Source: Rhodococcus sp. IEGM 1381
GTDB taxonomy: Bacteria > Actinomycetota > Actinomycetes > Mycobacteriales > Mycobacteriaceae
Reading direction: 5' to 3'
Length of the DNA stretch: 34,578 nucleotides
NCBI RefSeq assembly: GCF_030056795.1
Contig: NZ_JASHKQ010000025.1
Location: 1-34,578 of the forward strand
The number at the start of each line of letters is the position of its first letter. The first letter of the stretch is position 1. The position numbers and the translations under genes are program-made. The notes beneath the pieces were generated by a model, which worked only from the letters and a program-made list of their open reading frames with translations, was not told the DNA's origin and ran no database searches. Below, in pieces: positions 14,842 through 22,807 of this stretch.

Positions 14842-16528
14842 GTGTACACACCCGAACTTCAACCGCTCGCGGGCAGCATCGGACTGTCGGCCGCGGTGGC
14901 CTGTCTGCCGCTGCTGACGGTCTTCGTCGCGCTGGGCCTTCTTCGCTGGAAAGCCCACTTCGCCGGTCTGGCCGGGCTCGTCGTCGCACTGGTGGTGGTG
15001 GTCCTCGCCTACGACATGCCGGTGAACCTGGCCGGGCTGTCGGCCACGCAGGGATTCACCTTCGGGTTGTTCCCGATCGTGTGGATCGTGATCTGTGCGA
15101 TCTGGTTGTACGAGCTGACCGTGACGAGCGGACGATTCGACGACCTGCGCCGCATCATCGACTCGATCTCCGACGATCCGCGCATCCAGGCCATCATCAT
15201 CGCGTTCGGCTTCGGCGGGCTACTCGAAGCCCTCGCCGGATTCGGCGCCCCCGTCGCCATCACCGGTGTCATGCTCCTGGCCATCGGTTTCGCTCCGATG
15301 CGCGCAGCCGTCGTCGTACTGCTGGCCAACACCGCGCCGGTTGCCTTCGGTGCCATCGGCATTCCGATCCTCACTGCCGGCAACCTGACGGGCATCGATT
15401 ACCACGAGATCGGCGCCTACGTGGGCCACCAGACCCCGTTCATTGCCCTGTTCGTGCCGCTGTTCATCGCATTCCTGACCGATGGTCGACGCGGCGTCGC
15501 CCAGACCTGGCCGGTTGCCCTGGCCGTCGGCGTCGTGTTCGCCGTCGCGCAGTGGGTCAGCGCAACCTGGATCTCGGTCGAGTTGACCGACATCATCGCC
15601 TCACTGGCGGGCATCGCCGCAGCAGTCGTCGTTCTGCGATTCTGGAAGCCGACCGGATCCGATGCGGCTCGCGAACGCATCCTCCTGGCCCGAGATGCCG
15701 ACCTCGATTCGGGGAGTTCGGGCACTGCCCCGATCACGCCTGCACCCGTCGCCACCCTCACCGTCGAAGCCGCACCACTGACGACCCAACGAGTGTGGCT
15801 CGCACTGTTTCCTTATCTTCTGGTCATCGCAGTGTTCTCGGTGGCCAAACTATGGTCCCCGGTCACCAAGTTCCTCGCCTCGACCGACATCGCCGTACCG
15901 TGGCCCGGTCTCGACGGCAACATCCTCACCGCCGCCGGTTCCCCCGCCGCCACCACCATCTACAAGTTCACCTGGCTGTCCACGCCGGGAACACTGCTCC
16001 TGATCTGCGGTGTCATCGTGGCCGCCGTCTACCGCGTCAGCGCTCCCGACGCCGCCCGTCTGTTCGGCAGCACCCTGATCAAACTCCGATTCTCCGCTCT
16101 CACGGTGGGCGCGGTTCTAGCGCTCGCCTACGTGATGAACCAGTCGGGGCAGACCATCACCATCGGCACCTGGATCGCCGGCACCGGCGCATTTTTCGCC
16201 TACACTCTCCCCGATTCTCGGGTGGCTGGGAACCGCGGTCACCGGTTCGGACACCAGTGCCAACGCCTTGTTCGCGACGCTGCAGCAGACTGCAGCGATC
16301 AACGCCGACATCGACCCCACCCTGCTGGTCGCCGCCAACACCTCGGGTGGTGTGGTGGGAAAGATGATCAGCCCTCAGAATCTCGCCATCGCCGCGACCG
16401 CGGTGGGGTTGGTCGGGCGAGAGTCCGAGATATTCCGAAAAGTCATCGGGTGGAGTCTCGGCCTACTGCTTGCCATCTGCCTCTTGGTCGGACTCCAGAG
16501 TTCGGTACTGGCCTGGATGCTCCCCTGA
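14842..16528 (+). pseudogene. lldP: L-lactate permease, frameshifted near 16202
   Basis: This is an LctP/LldP-family lactate/proton symporter with about a dozen membrane segments, nominally 561-562 residues. The GTG at 14842 has GGAG 5 nt upstream; the open frame continues upstream but only antisense to the regulator. The first 454 codons are typical: FGLFPIVWIVICAIWLYEL, a GFGGLLEALAGFGAPVAITG motif and NTAPVAFGAIGIPI. After GTWIAGTGAFFAY the frame is lost. The next reading frame (+1) continues with LSPILGWLGTAVTGSD then TSANALFATLQQ, SGGVVGKMISPQNLAIA and the end SSVLAWMLP at 16526-16528. One extra base, most simply within TACAC at 16201-16205 or in the T5 run at 16194-16198, explains this. 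Unless corrected, translation runs on as nonsense to 16578, into the start of lldD. Sequencing error or genuine mutation cannot be separated here. Confidence 0.88.
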
Positions 16529-16579
16529 CCCGTTCTCGCCCCCACTCACCGCAATACTGCACAGAATCGAGACCATGAC

Positions 16580-17842
16580 ATGCCCATCAAACGGCAGATT
16601 CCCAAAGCTACCGACCTGCGCGAGGTCCTCTCGTTCAAGAAGCCCGATCTGAATCTGCGTCGGCGACGACTGAACGCCGCACTCACCATCGACGATCTCC
16701 GCACCATCGCCCGTCGTCGTACCCCACGCGCGGCATTCGACTACACCGACGGTGCCGCCGACGCCGAGATCTCGCTGTCGCGGGCTCGTCAGGCCTTCCG
16801 CGACGTCGAGTTCCATCCCTCGATCCTGCGGGACGTCTCCTACGTCGACACCTCGACGACGGTGTTCGGTGGGCCGTCCGCGCTCCCGTTCGGTATTGCA
16901 CCGACGGGATTCACCCGCCTGATGCAGACCGAGGGTGAATACGCCGGTTCGGCCGCAGCCGGGGCAGCCGGAATCCCGTTCTGCCTATCGACTCTGGGCA
17001 CCACGTCGATCGAGGACGTCAAGGCCACCAATCCGAACGGGCGAAACTGGTTCCAGCTCTACGTCATGCGAGACCGTGACATCTCGTTCGGGCTGGTCGA
17101 ACGCGCCGCGAAGGCAGGCTTCGACACACTCCTGTTCACGGTCGACACACCGGTCGCCGGAGCTCGCCTGCGCGACAAGCGCAATGGGTTCTCCATCCCG
17201 CCGCAGTTGACCGCGTCGACGATCGCCAACGCCATTCCACGCCCATGGTGGTGGTGGGACTTCCTCACCACCGACAAACTCGAGTTCGCCTCGCTGTCCT
17301 CCACCGGCGGCACGGTCGGAGAGTTGCTCAACTCGGCGATGGATCCGTCGATCTCGTTCGACGACCTCGACGTGATCCGGAAGATCTGGCCCGGCAAGCT
17401 TGTTGTCAAAGGTGTTCAGTCGGTGGCAGATTCGGCCCGACTCGCCGAACTGGGAGTAGACGGGATCATTCTGTCGAACCACGGAGGCCGACAGCTCGAT
17501 CGTGCTCCCGTCCCCTTCCATCTTTTGCCTGAGGTCGTCCGCGAAGTCGGCTCCGACTTCGAAGTCGCTGTCGACACCGGCATCATGCACGGTGCCGATA
17601 TCGTCGCCTCCATCGCGATGGGTGCGTCCTTCACACTCGTCGGCCGGGCGTACCTCTACGGCCTGATGGCGGGCGGCCGCGAGGGCGTCGACCGCATGAT
17701 CGACATCCTGCGCGAGGAAATAGTGCGCACCATGCAACTGCTGCAGGTGAATTCGCTCGCGGAGCTGACCCCGGAGCACGTCACTCAACTCACTCGATTC
17801 GCCCCTCTGCAGTCCGGGGCCCGCGCGCTCACACCACGCTGA
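16580..17842 (+). CDS. lldD: FMN-dependent L-lactate dehydrogenase (quinone-linked)
   Basis: This 420-residue enzyme of the alpha-hydroxy-acid oxidase family oxidises L-lactate to pyruvate, passing electrons to the respiratory chain at the inner membrane face. Key parts are FDYTDGAADAE (53-63), the FMN-binding PFGIAPTGFTRLMQ (103-116), FQLYVMRD (158-165) and LFTVDTPVAGARLRDKRNGF. The flavin lysine lies in LVVKGVQSVADSA (K277), and the catalytic SNHGGRQLDRAP carries His301 and Arg304. VDTGIMHGADIV and LVGRAYLYGL bind the FMN phosphate. The N-terminus is longer than that of E. coli LldD and close to mycobacterial LldD2. It is 51 nt after the permease stop, in one operon. Read-through of the frameshifted permease would end at 16578, just before this ATG. 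Confidence 0.95.
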   Translation: MPIKRQIPKATDLREVLSFKKPDLNLRRRRLNAALTIDDLRTIARRRTPRAAFDYTDGAADAEISLSRARQAFRDVEFHPSILRDVSYVDTSTTVFGGPSALPFGIAPTGFTRLMQTEGEYAGSAAAGAAGIPFCLSTLGTTSIEDVKATNPNGRNWFQLYVMRDRDISFGLVERAAKAGFDTLLFTVDTPVAGARLRDKRNGFSIPPQLTASTIANAIPRPWWWWDFLTTDKLEFASLSSTGGTVGELLNSAMDPSISFDDLDVIRKIWPGKLVVKGVQSVADSARLAELGVDGIILSNHGGRQLDRAPVPFHLLPEVVREVGSDFEVAVDTGIMHGADIVASIAMGASFTLVGRAYLYGLMAGGREGVDRMIDILREEIVRTMQLLQVNSLAELTPEHVTQLTRFAPLQSGARALTPR

Positions 17843-17867
17843 CCGCTGGAGACGGGCGGGCGTCCGG

Positions 17868-18233
17868 TCACCCCGGCCCCGCCCGCGCCGAGGCGGTGGC
17901 GTCGGACATTCCGAAGCGTCCGAGAAACACCGGCTGACCCACCGTCACGATCACGTCCCACTCGTCGATCGTGCACTCCTGCAGTTCCGTACCCATTCGC
18001 ACCGCCAACGCCCGCGCAGATTCACACGCATCTACCACCCCACGATCAAGAGCCCCCGCCCCGGCCAACGCAGCGAGATCGGCCGCCGACTGCGCCTGAT
18101 GACGAGCGCCCACCGCCGAGCCGACGTGCATCACCATCACCACGACGGCGATCAACGCCGACATCGCCAGCGCCGCCAACACCGTCGCGCCACCCTCGTC
18201 ATCACGCAGCACCTTCCGAAGACCAAGCCTCAT
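17868..18233 (-). CDS. TadE/G-like secreted or pseudopilin-type protein (Rv3654c-like)
   Basis: This encodes 121 residues, the last gene of the Tad operon. A short basic N-terminus (MRLGLRKVLRDDEGGATVL) leads into one membrane helix (ALAMSALIAVVVMVMHVGSAV). Then comes the conserved ARHQAQSAADLAALAGAGAL segment of the helicase/secretion-neighbourhood TadE-like family. The DEGGATVL-helix layout is that of minor pseudopilins. Its ATG overlaps the stop of the upstream TadE-like gene (ATGA), so translation is coupled. In M. tuberculosis, Rv3654c has been reported to reach the host cell. Here a pilus or secretion role is inferred from the operon. Confidence 0.85.
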   Translation of the reverse strand: MRLGLRKVLRDDEGGATVLAALAMSALIAVVVMVMHVGSAVGARHQAQSAADLAALAGAGALDRGVVDACESARALAVRMGTELQECTIDEWDVIVTVGQPVFLGRFGMSDATASARAGPG

Positions 18234-18568
18234 TCGGGCACACTCGGTTCCGCAGCAGCAACCGCCTCCGCCGACAGCGTCAATCCCGGCAGCGGACTCT
18301 CCACCTCCACCCTCGCGACGAAGAACTCCCCGTCCTCGGTCACCGTGATGCGCGCACCCTCCGGCGCAACCCGCTCCCCCACCGAAATTGCTCGAGCCGC
18401 ATCCCCTCTCGCCGCCAACCGAGCTGCCTCACGGGCCGCATCCACACAGCCGATATGCATCGTCACCGACACGATCGCACCGATGCACACCACGATCACC
18501 GCGACGATGGACGCGATAGCGAACGCCGCCTCCACCGTCACGGCACCATCGTCATCGCCTGCGGTCAG
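18230..18568 (-). CDS. TadE-like pseudopilin (Rv3655c-like), unusual start
   Basis: This encodes about 112 residues. A short acidic lead (TAGDDDGAVTVEAAF) precedes one hydrophobic helix (AIASIVAVIVVCIGAIVSV) and the typical DAAREAARLAARGD segment. A globular beta-rich end follows (ITVTEDGEFFVARVEVESPL). The glycine-acidic-helix pattern is that of TadE minor pseudopilins, with Glu five residues into the processed helix. The start is not ATG. The best candidate is a CTG at 18568 that overlaps the Flp stop as CTGA, mimicking the ATGA overlaps in the rest of the operon. The other option is the GTG at 18541, which would remove most of the acidic lead. The stop overlaps the next start by ATGA. Confidence 0.82.
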   Translation of the reverse strand: MTAGDDDGAVTVEAAFAIASIVAVIVVCIGAIVSVTMHIGCVDAAREAARLAARGDAARAISVGERVAPEGARITVTEDGEFFVARVEVESPLPGLTLSAEAVAAAEPSVPE

Positions 18569-18768
18569 ACGGTGGTGTTGAGCGCCTTGTCGATGATCCC
18601 CGTCAGTGCCGTCACGATGCTGTCGCCGGTCACCACCGTGTAGAGCACCGCGCCGAATGCCGCGGCCGCGATGGTGCCGATCGCATACTCCGCCGTGGAC
18701 ATCCCGTCGTCCTCCACCCCGAACAGAACGATCCGAGTCTTCAACTCCTGCAGTGCGTTCTCGATCAT
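18565..18768 (-). CDS. Flp-like pilin, DUF4244 family (Rv3656c-like)
   Basis: This encodes 67 residues, the expected size. The leader ends at VEDDGMSTAEYAIGT, so prepilin peptidase would cut after Gly22, leaving Met-Ser-Thr-Ala-Glu5 with the invariant Glu5. One hydrophobic helix (AIGTIAAAAFGAVLYTVV) then makes the filament core. It is probably the major subunit of the reduced Tad apparatus. A strong GGGAGGGG-type ribosome site precedes the ATG at 18768, suiting a highly translated pilin. It is 63 nt after the TadC-like gene, the only real gap in an operon that is otherwise overlapped. No prepilin peptidase or outer-membrane component is in this window. Confidence 0.9.
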   Translation of the reverse strand: MIENALQELKTRIVLFGVEDDGMSTAEYAIGTIAAAAFGAVLYTVVTGDSIVTALTGIIDKALNTTV

Positions 18769-18831
18769 CTCGATTCCCCTCCCTGTTGTCCGGTGCGGCA
18801 GTTCCGCAACGGAAGATTGTGTGCGCGGCGG

Positions 18832-19404
18832 TCACAGCAGACCGCCGCCCAGTACGTTGCCCGCCAGGCCGATCACCACGGGGATGATCCCGAGACAGAT
18901 GAAGGCAGGCAGAAAGCACAGACCCAGCGGCCCGCTGATCAGTACGCCCGCGCGTTCGGCTGCCGCGGCCGACGCGTCCTCGGCGCGAGTTCGTTGTGTC
19001 GCAGCCAGTTCCGTCATCGCCGACGCCATGGACGAGCCGGCCCGTGCAGATCGGCGTGCCATTCGCGCCAGTGCCTCGGTTTCCGGATCGTGCGCGACGG
19101 CGTCCCATGCGGTCTCGGCGTCGGCCCCGAGTTCGAGCAGATCGGCGGCTTTGCGCAGCGCCACCCCGAACGAGGCGGGAGCGGACTGCGCTGCGGCTGT
19201 AGCGGCAGTTGCTATCGGAAGCCCCGATCGCAAGCAAGCAGCGAGGAGGTCGAACGTCGTCGCCACCGCGAGTGGATCGGGTCTCGAAGCATCGACGGTG
19301 TCGATCTCGGCGCGGCCATCGGCTGCATGTCTGCGCAGCCCAGTGCCAACCGAAGGCACAGCCACCAACGCCGTTGCCAGACAGAGGACTGCAGCCCACA
19401 TCAT
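18832..19404 (-). CDS. tadC: TadC-like inner-membrane platform protein (Rv3657c-like)
   Basis: This encodes 190 residues of the T2SF/GspF type, a short version. An N-terminal helix (MMWAAVLCLATALVAVPS) precedes a cytoplasmic helical bundle (FDLLAACLRSGLPIATAAT, then RRSARAGSSMASAMTELA). Two C-terminal membrane segments follow (GPLGLCFLPAFICLGIIPVVIGLAGNVLG). With the TadB-like protein upstream it would anchor the TadA ATPase and transmit motion to the Flp filament. The first of two tandem ATGs (19404) overlaps the upstream stop as ATGA. The length is close to the mycobacterial protein. Confidence 0.88.
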   Translation of the reverse strand: MMWAAVLCLATALVAVPSVGTGLRRHAADGRAEIDTVDASRPDPLAVATTFDLLAACLRSGLPIATAATAAAQSAPASFGVALRKAADLLELGADAETAWDAVAHDPETEALARMARRSARAGSSMASAMTELAATQRTRAEDASAAAAERAGVLISGPLGLCFLPAFICLGIIPVVIGLAGNVLGGGLL

Positions 19405-20180
19405 GTGGTCACCTTGCCGGTGATCGCGTCGGTCCACAGCAGGCCCGCGCAGCCGAGCGCCGTTCCGATACACAGCAGAATGCCGCCCATCCCACCGCCG
19501 AGCAGAATCTGCAGTGGCTTCGCACCCATCAACTGGCCGAGCGCAACACCGAGGATCGGCAGACCGGCCAGCACCAACGCAGTAGCCCGCGCACCGGCCA
19601 GCGACGCCTCGGTTCGTTCGCGGAACCGTCTGCGCCCCAGCATGTCGTCGCGAACGGCGTCCAGCAGCTCGGCGAGCGCGAGCCCATGCTCGTCGGCCAC
19701 GTGCCACGCTGCGGCCAGCCGGCCGAGCTCGGCGTCCAGCAGCGAATCGGACGCGGCAATACCGTCGGCAGCCCTGCCGCCGAGCCTGGCCCGCGAGGCC
19801 GCACCGCGCAGCGCAGCCGAGGCAATTCCGCCGCATTCGTCGGCCGCCACCGCACTGGCCGTGGCGGGGTGAGATCCCACACGAAGCTCGCCGACGATGA
19901 CCTCGACTCCGGTTGCCAACCAATTCAATTCGGTCGCACGTCGATCGCGCTCGAGCCGCCGCCTGAAGCGACTCCACCCGGTACCTGCCGCCACCGCCGC
20001 TGCGCCCACGGCCCAGACGCCACCGAGCCACCACACCGCGCCTGCCGCAACCAATGCAGCGCAGCTCGGCACCAGCCATCGCGGTACCGTCGATACCCTC
20101 ACCTTCCCCCGCGGTAGGCCTCGAGACCCATTCGGCCACAACAGAACTGCGGAAGCGAAGAGCACCAGTACGGCCGTCAT
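19401..20180 (-). CDS. tadB: TadB-like inner-membrane platform protein (Rv3658c-like)
   Basis: This encodes 259 residues. Two N-terminal membrane segments (VLVLFASAVLLW; CAALVAAGAVWWLGGVWAVGAA) are followed by a cytoplasmic domain with the T2SF hallmarks GVEVIVGELRVGSHPATA and AAWHVADEHGLALAELLD. Two C-terminal membrane segments (ALVLAGLPILGVALGQLMG; GGGMGGILLCIGTALGCAGLL) close the protein. It pairs with the TadC-like protein as the platform for pilus assembly. It overlaps both the tadA stop and the tadC-like start by 4 nt (ATGA), so the three are translationally coupled. Confidence 0.88.
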   Translation of the reverse strand: MTAVLVLFASAVLLWPNGSRGLPRGKVRVSTVPRWLVPSCAALVAAGAVWWLGGVWAVGAAAVAAGTGWSRFRRRLERDRRATELNWLATGVEVIVGELRVGSHPATASAVAADECGGIASAALRGAASRARLGGRAADGIAASDSLLDAELGRLAAAWHVADEHGLALAELLDAVRDDMLGRRRFRERTEASLAGARATALVLAGLPILGVALGQLMGAKPLQILLGGGMGGILLCIGTALGCAGLLWTDAITGKVTT

Positions 20181-21361
20181 CGAGCATCGCCGCAGCGTCG
20201 GTCCAGCAGTTCGACCAGTCGACGCTCACCCGGCAGTGCGTCGCGGTCGACAGACCAGGCCGGCACGATGTGTACCCGACCGGTCGGATCGACGTCGACC
20301 ACCCCGATCTCCCGGAGCCGTCGTGTACCGTCCGCGCTGCGATGAACGTGGAGCACCACCTGAACGGCCGCAGCAAGCTGACTGTGCAGCGCATCGCGTC
20401 CCATTCCACCCAGCGCTGCAAGGGCTTCGAGACGCGCGGGCACTTCGGCGGGAGAGTTCGCATGGATGGTTCCGGCTCCGCCGTCGTGGCCGGTGTTGAG
20501 AGCCGTCATCAGGTCGATGACCTCGGCGCCGCGTACCTCACCGACGACGAGCCGATCAGGGCGCATCCGCAGTGCCTGACGCACCAGTTGCCGCACCGAT
20601 ACCTCCCCCACGCCTTCGACGTTGGGCGCGCGCGCCACCAGACGCACCACATGCGGATGTGCCGGTGCCAACTCGGCCGCGTCCTCTACGCAGACGATCC
20701 GTTCGGCCGGGTCCACCTCACCCAACAGCGCGGCAAGAAGTGTGGTCTTTCCTGCGCCAGTTCCTCCGACCACCAGAAAGGCCAAGCGGCCGAGCACGAT
20801 CCGGCGCAACAGTTCGTACCCGTCTTCGGTGACGGCACCGGATGCACGCAGTGCTGCGAGACCTTGGGTTGCCGGTCGCAACACCCGCAGCGACACACAC
20901 GTTCCACCGCTGGCCACCGGTGCCAGCACAGCATGCAGCCGGACGCCGAACACGTCCCGCCCCACTCCGGGCAGCCGACCGTCGACCCAGGGTTGCGCGT
21001 CGTCCAATCTCCGACCGGCCGACAGGGCGAGCCGCTGCGCCAGCCGGCGCACGGCCGATTCGTCGGCGAAGCGAATCTCGGTGCGTTCGAGTCCGCGCCC
21101 ACGATCGATCCATACCTGGTCCGGCGCGGTGACCAGAACATCGGTCACTCCCGGCTCGGACAGCAGCGGCTCGAGCGGGCCCGCTCCGGTCAGCTCCGTC
21201 TGCAGAACACGAAGAGCCGCAAGCATATCCGTGTCACCGATGACACCGCCTGCCTCGGCTCGGATGGCCGCGGCCACGGTCGCCGGAACGGGAGCGGCGG
21301 CAGATACAGCAAGGCGATCACGGACGCGGTCCAACAGATCCGCGGTGACGACGGCGCTCAT
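20177..21361 (-). CDS. tadA: TadA/CpaF-type secretion ATPase
   Basis: This 394-residue hexameric ATPase powers Flp pilus assembly or secretion. The N-terminal domain carries the GPLEPLLSEPGVTDVLVTAPDQ segment typical of CpaF proteins. The ATPase domain shows Walker A GGTGAGKTT (199-207) and an Asp box with IVCVEDAAEL. Walker B reads RLVVGEVRGAEVIDLMTALN, and the His box is GHDGGAGTIHANSP. All catalytic elements appear intact. The ATG at 21361 overlaps the ssd stop (ATGA). The upstream open frame is only antisense or ssd sequence. Position matches Rv3659c. Confidence 0.94.
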   Translation of the reverse strand: MSAVVTADLLDRVRDRLAVSAAAPVPATVAAAIRAEAGGVIGDTDMLAALRVLQTELTGAGPLEPLLSEPGVTDVLVTAPDQVWIDRGRGLERTEIRFADESAVRRLAQRLALSAGRRLDDAQPWVDGRLPGVGRDVFGVRLHAVLAPVASGGTCVSLRVLRPATQGLAALRASGAVTEDGYELLRRIVLGRLAFLVVGGTGAGKTTLLAALLGEVDPAERIVCVEDAAELAPAHPHVVRLVARAPNVEGVGEVSVRQLVRQALRMRPDRLVVGEVRGAEVIDLMTALNTGHDGGAGTIHANSPAEVPARLEALAALGGMGRDALHSQLAAAVQVVLHVHRSADGTRRLREIGVVDVDPTGRVHIVPAWSVDRDALPGERRLVELLDRRCGDAR

Positions 21362-22473
21362 GCTGCCCACCGCCGTCCGCTGGGCTTCTGAGCGAATGTG
21401 TCGAGCACGCTGTTCGCGGCAGCGGCCAGTGGTGATCGGCGGCCCAGCACGAGGCCGCCCCGCTCGAGACGCTCGGCCAATCCCGGCTCGGCGCGCATCG
21501 ACGTCAACAGCGGTAGATCGAGGGCGACGGCAATGTCGTCGGCCCGCAGCCCGCCCGGCGCAGGCCCTCGAACGACGATACCGACGTTGGCATTTCGATC
21601 TGCCACGTGCGCTGCCACCGCTTCCGCGGAGGTGACGGCGCGTAGCTCTGCCGGCAGTAACAGCACGACGAGGTCCGCGGCCGCGTACAGCGCGTCGGAG
21701 ATGTCGCCGGGGTGACGCGGGACATCGCACACCACCAGATCGCCCGCTGCGCGTCCTGCGTCGAGCACAGCCGTCACAGCGACGGCAGTCAGCCCGATGC
21801 TCCGGCTCTCGGATCTGCCAAGCGCCAACACCGACAGACCGTCTCGCGAGGGCAGCGCACCGTGCAAGGCGTCAGCGGATACTCGACCCCCTTCGACGAC
21901 CAACCCGGACCACCGGAGACCGGGCGTGTTCTCCCAGCCGAGCAACAGATCGAGTCCACTGCCGTATCGGTCGCCCTCCACGAGCAATGCGCGCCAACCC
22001 ACGCTACTGCCGCTCAGACCGAGTGCAGCAGCGAGCGTCGACGATCCCGCTCCACCCCGCGCGCCGACCACGGCGATGACGCCACCATCTCCAGTCGGTG
22101 CCGATGCGGGCTCGCCGAGTATTCGAACGAGCGCGTCCTCTTCGGAGGGCAGCGAGATCACCTGTTCGGCCCCGAGGGCAGTGGCGGTTCGCCAGTCGTC
22201 CAGAGTGGGCGGCGCAGCCGTGACCAGAATGACACCCTCCCGCCGCGGGAATCCGCTCGACAATGCCGTCTCGGCGGACGAGAAATCGATCAGAATAATT
22301 CCGGTGCGATCCCAGATCGACCGCGTCGAACCGATACCGACCAGTAAGTTCTGCTCTTCCACAACACAATCCGCGGCTGCAGCAATTCGGTACACGTCCT
22401 CGCGGAGGCCGCGAAGTTCGATCGACATCATGACCGCCGGCTGTGCGCTCCGTTGTCGCGAGTCCGTTTCCAT
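21358..22473 (-). CDS. ssd: Ssd: septum-site-determining/TadZ-CpaE-like MinD-family protein
   Basis: This encodes 371 residues. An N-terminal receiver-like region (VEEQNLLVGIGSTRS to ILVTAAPPTLDDWR) resembles CpaE/TadZ. A MinD/ParA ATPase fold follows. Its P-loop reads VVGARGGAGSST (136-146). Against the deviant Walker A KGGxGKT both lysines are replaced (Arg139 and Ser144), so ATP hydrolysis is doubtful. Other MinD-type parts persist: LLVEGDRYGSGLDLLLG and DLVVCDVPRHPGDI. In mycobacteria Ssd (Rv3660c) affects septum formation; in Tad systems the homologue positions the apparatus at the pole. It is first in the seven-gene operon. The start is taken at 22473; the double ATG 14 codons later (22431) is an alternative closer to the mycobacterial length. 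Confidence 0.92.
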   Translation of the reverse strand: METDSRQRSAQPAVMMSIELRGLREDVYRIAAAADCVVEEQNLLVGIGSTRSIWDRTGIILIDFSSAETALSSGFPRREGVILVTAAPPTLDDWRTATALGAEQVISLPSEEDALVRILGEPASAPTGDGGVIAVVGARGGAGSSTLAAALGLSGSSVGWRALLVEGDRYGSGLDLLLGWENTPGLRWSGLVVEGGRVSADALHGALPSRDGLSVLALGRSESRSIGLTAVAVTAVLDAGRAAGDLVVCDVPRHPGDISDALYAAADLVVLLLPAELRAVTSAEAVAAHVADRNANVGIVVRGPAPGGLRADDIAVALDLPLLTSMRAEPGLAERLERGGLVLGRRSPLAAAANSVLDTFAQKPSGRRWAA

Positions 22474-22586
22474 GCGCCAAGCCTGCGTGAGAATCTGCTC
22501 GAGATGCGCGCGACTTGGGAAAATGTGGATAGATTCGGCCCTGTGGATGAATAACGGTACTGATGTACCAAATTTCGGCCTACCCC

Positions 22587-22686
22587 AGAAAAGAGGACGA
22601 CCCTCGCCAGGGGGGGAGGAGGCGAGGGTCGTCTGGTTCAGCCCCGGGGGGTCGGGCTGAACACCGCCCGGAATGAACCGGGCTCG
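22587..22686 (-). ncRNA. 6C RNA (B11-like actinobacterial sRNA)
   Basis: Read on the minus strand, two perfect hairpins follow each other. The first has a 9-bp stem (22662-22654 with 22644-22636), whose 9-nt loop contains six consecutive C. The second has a 13-bp stem (22633-22621 with 22608-22596), whose 12-nt loop contains seven consecutive C. The second is followed at once by CTCTTTTCT, a terminator-like tail. These are the defining traits of the 6C motif: two adjacent stem-loops with at least six C in each loop. A -10 box TAGTAT (22698-22693) places the 5' end near 22686, so the RNA is about 100 nt. A weak small hairpin (GCCCGG/CCGGGC, 22666-22683) sits at its 5' end. M. tuberculosis B11/6C lies, as I recall, in the same place between ssd and the phosphatase gene. 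Known family role: the C-rich loops pair with G-rich ribosome sites of target mRNAs. Targets here are unknown. Confidence 0.87.
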
Positions 22687-22692
22687 TAGAAA

Positions 22693-22698
22693 ATACTA
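22693..22698 (-). promoter_or_regulatory. -10 box of the 6C RNA
   Basis: TAGTAT on the minus strand lies 7 nt before the predicted RNA start. A TTGCAA lies 19 bp upstream, longer than the ideal spacing, so the -35 element is uncertain. Confidence 0.45.
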
Positions 22699-22807
22699 CA
22701 CCCGTGGACATCCTTGTTTGCAAGTTCAACCGTCGGATTTTCTGGACGAAGTTCTGCCGAGTCCCCCAGTGTCACCACGCAACATCCACCGGTCACCACC
22801 GGCCACT

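Noticed and set aside
16190..16210. Programmed ribosomal frameshift in the permease
   Set aside because: Permeases of this family are not known to use one, and no slippery heptamer with downstream structure was apparent; mutation or sequencing error is simpler.
22596..22662. Double hairpin as terminators for flanking genes
   Set aside because: Both flanking genes point away from it, and the C-rich loops plus T-tail on the minus strand fit the 6C RNA better.
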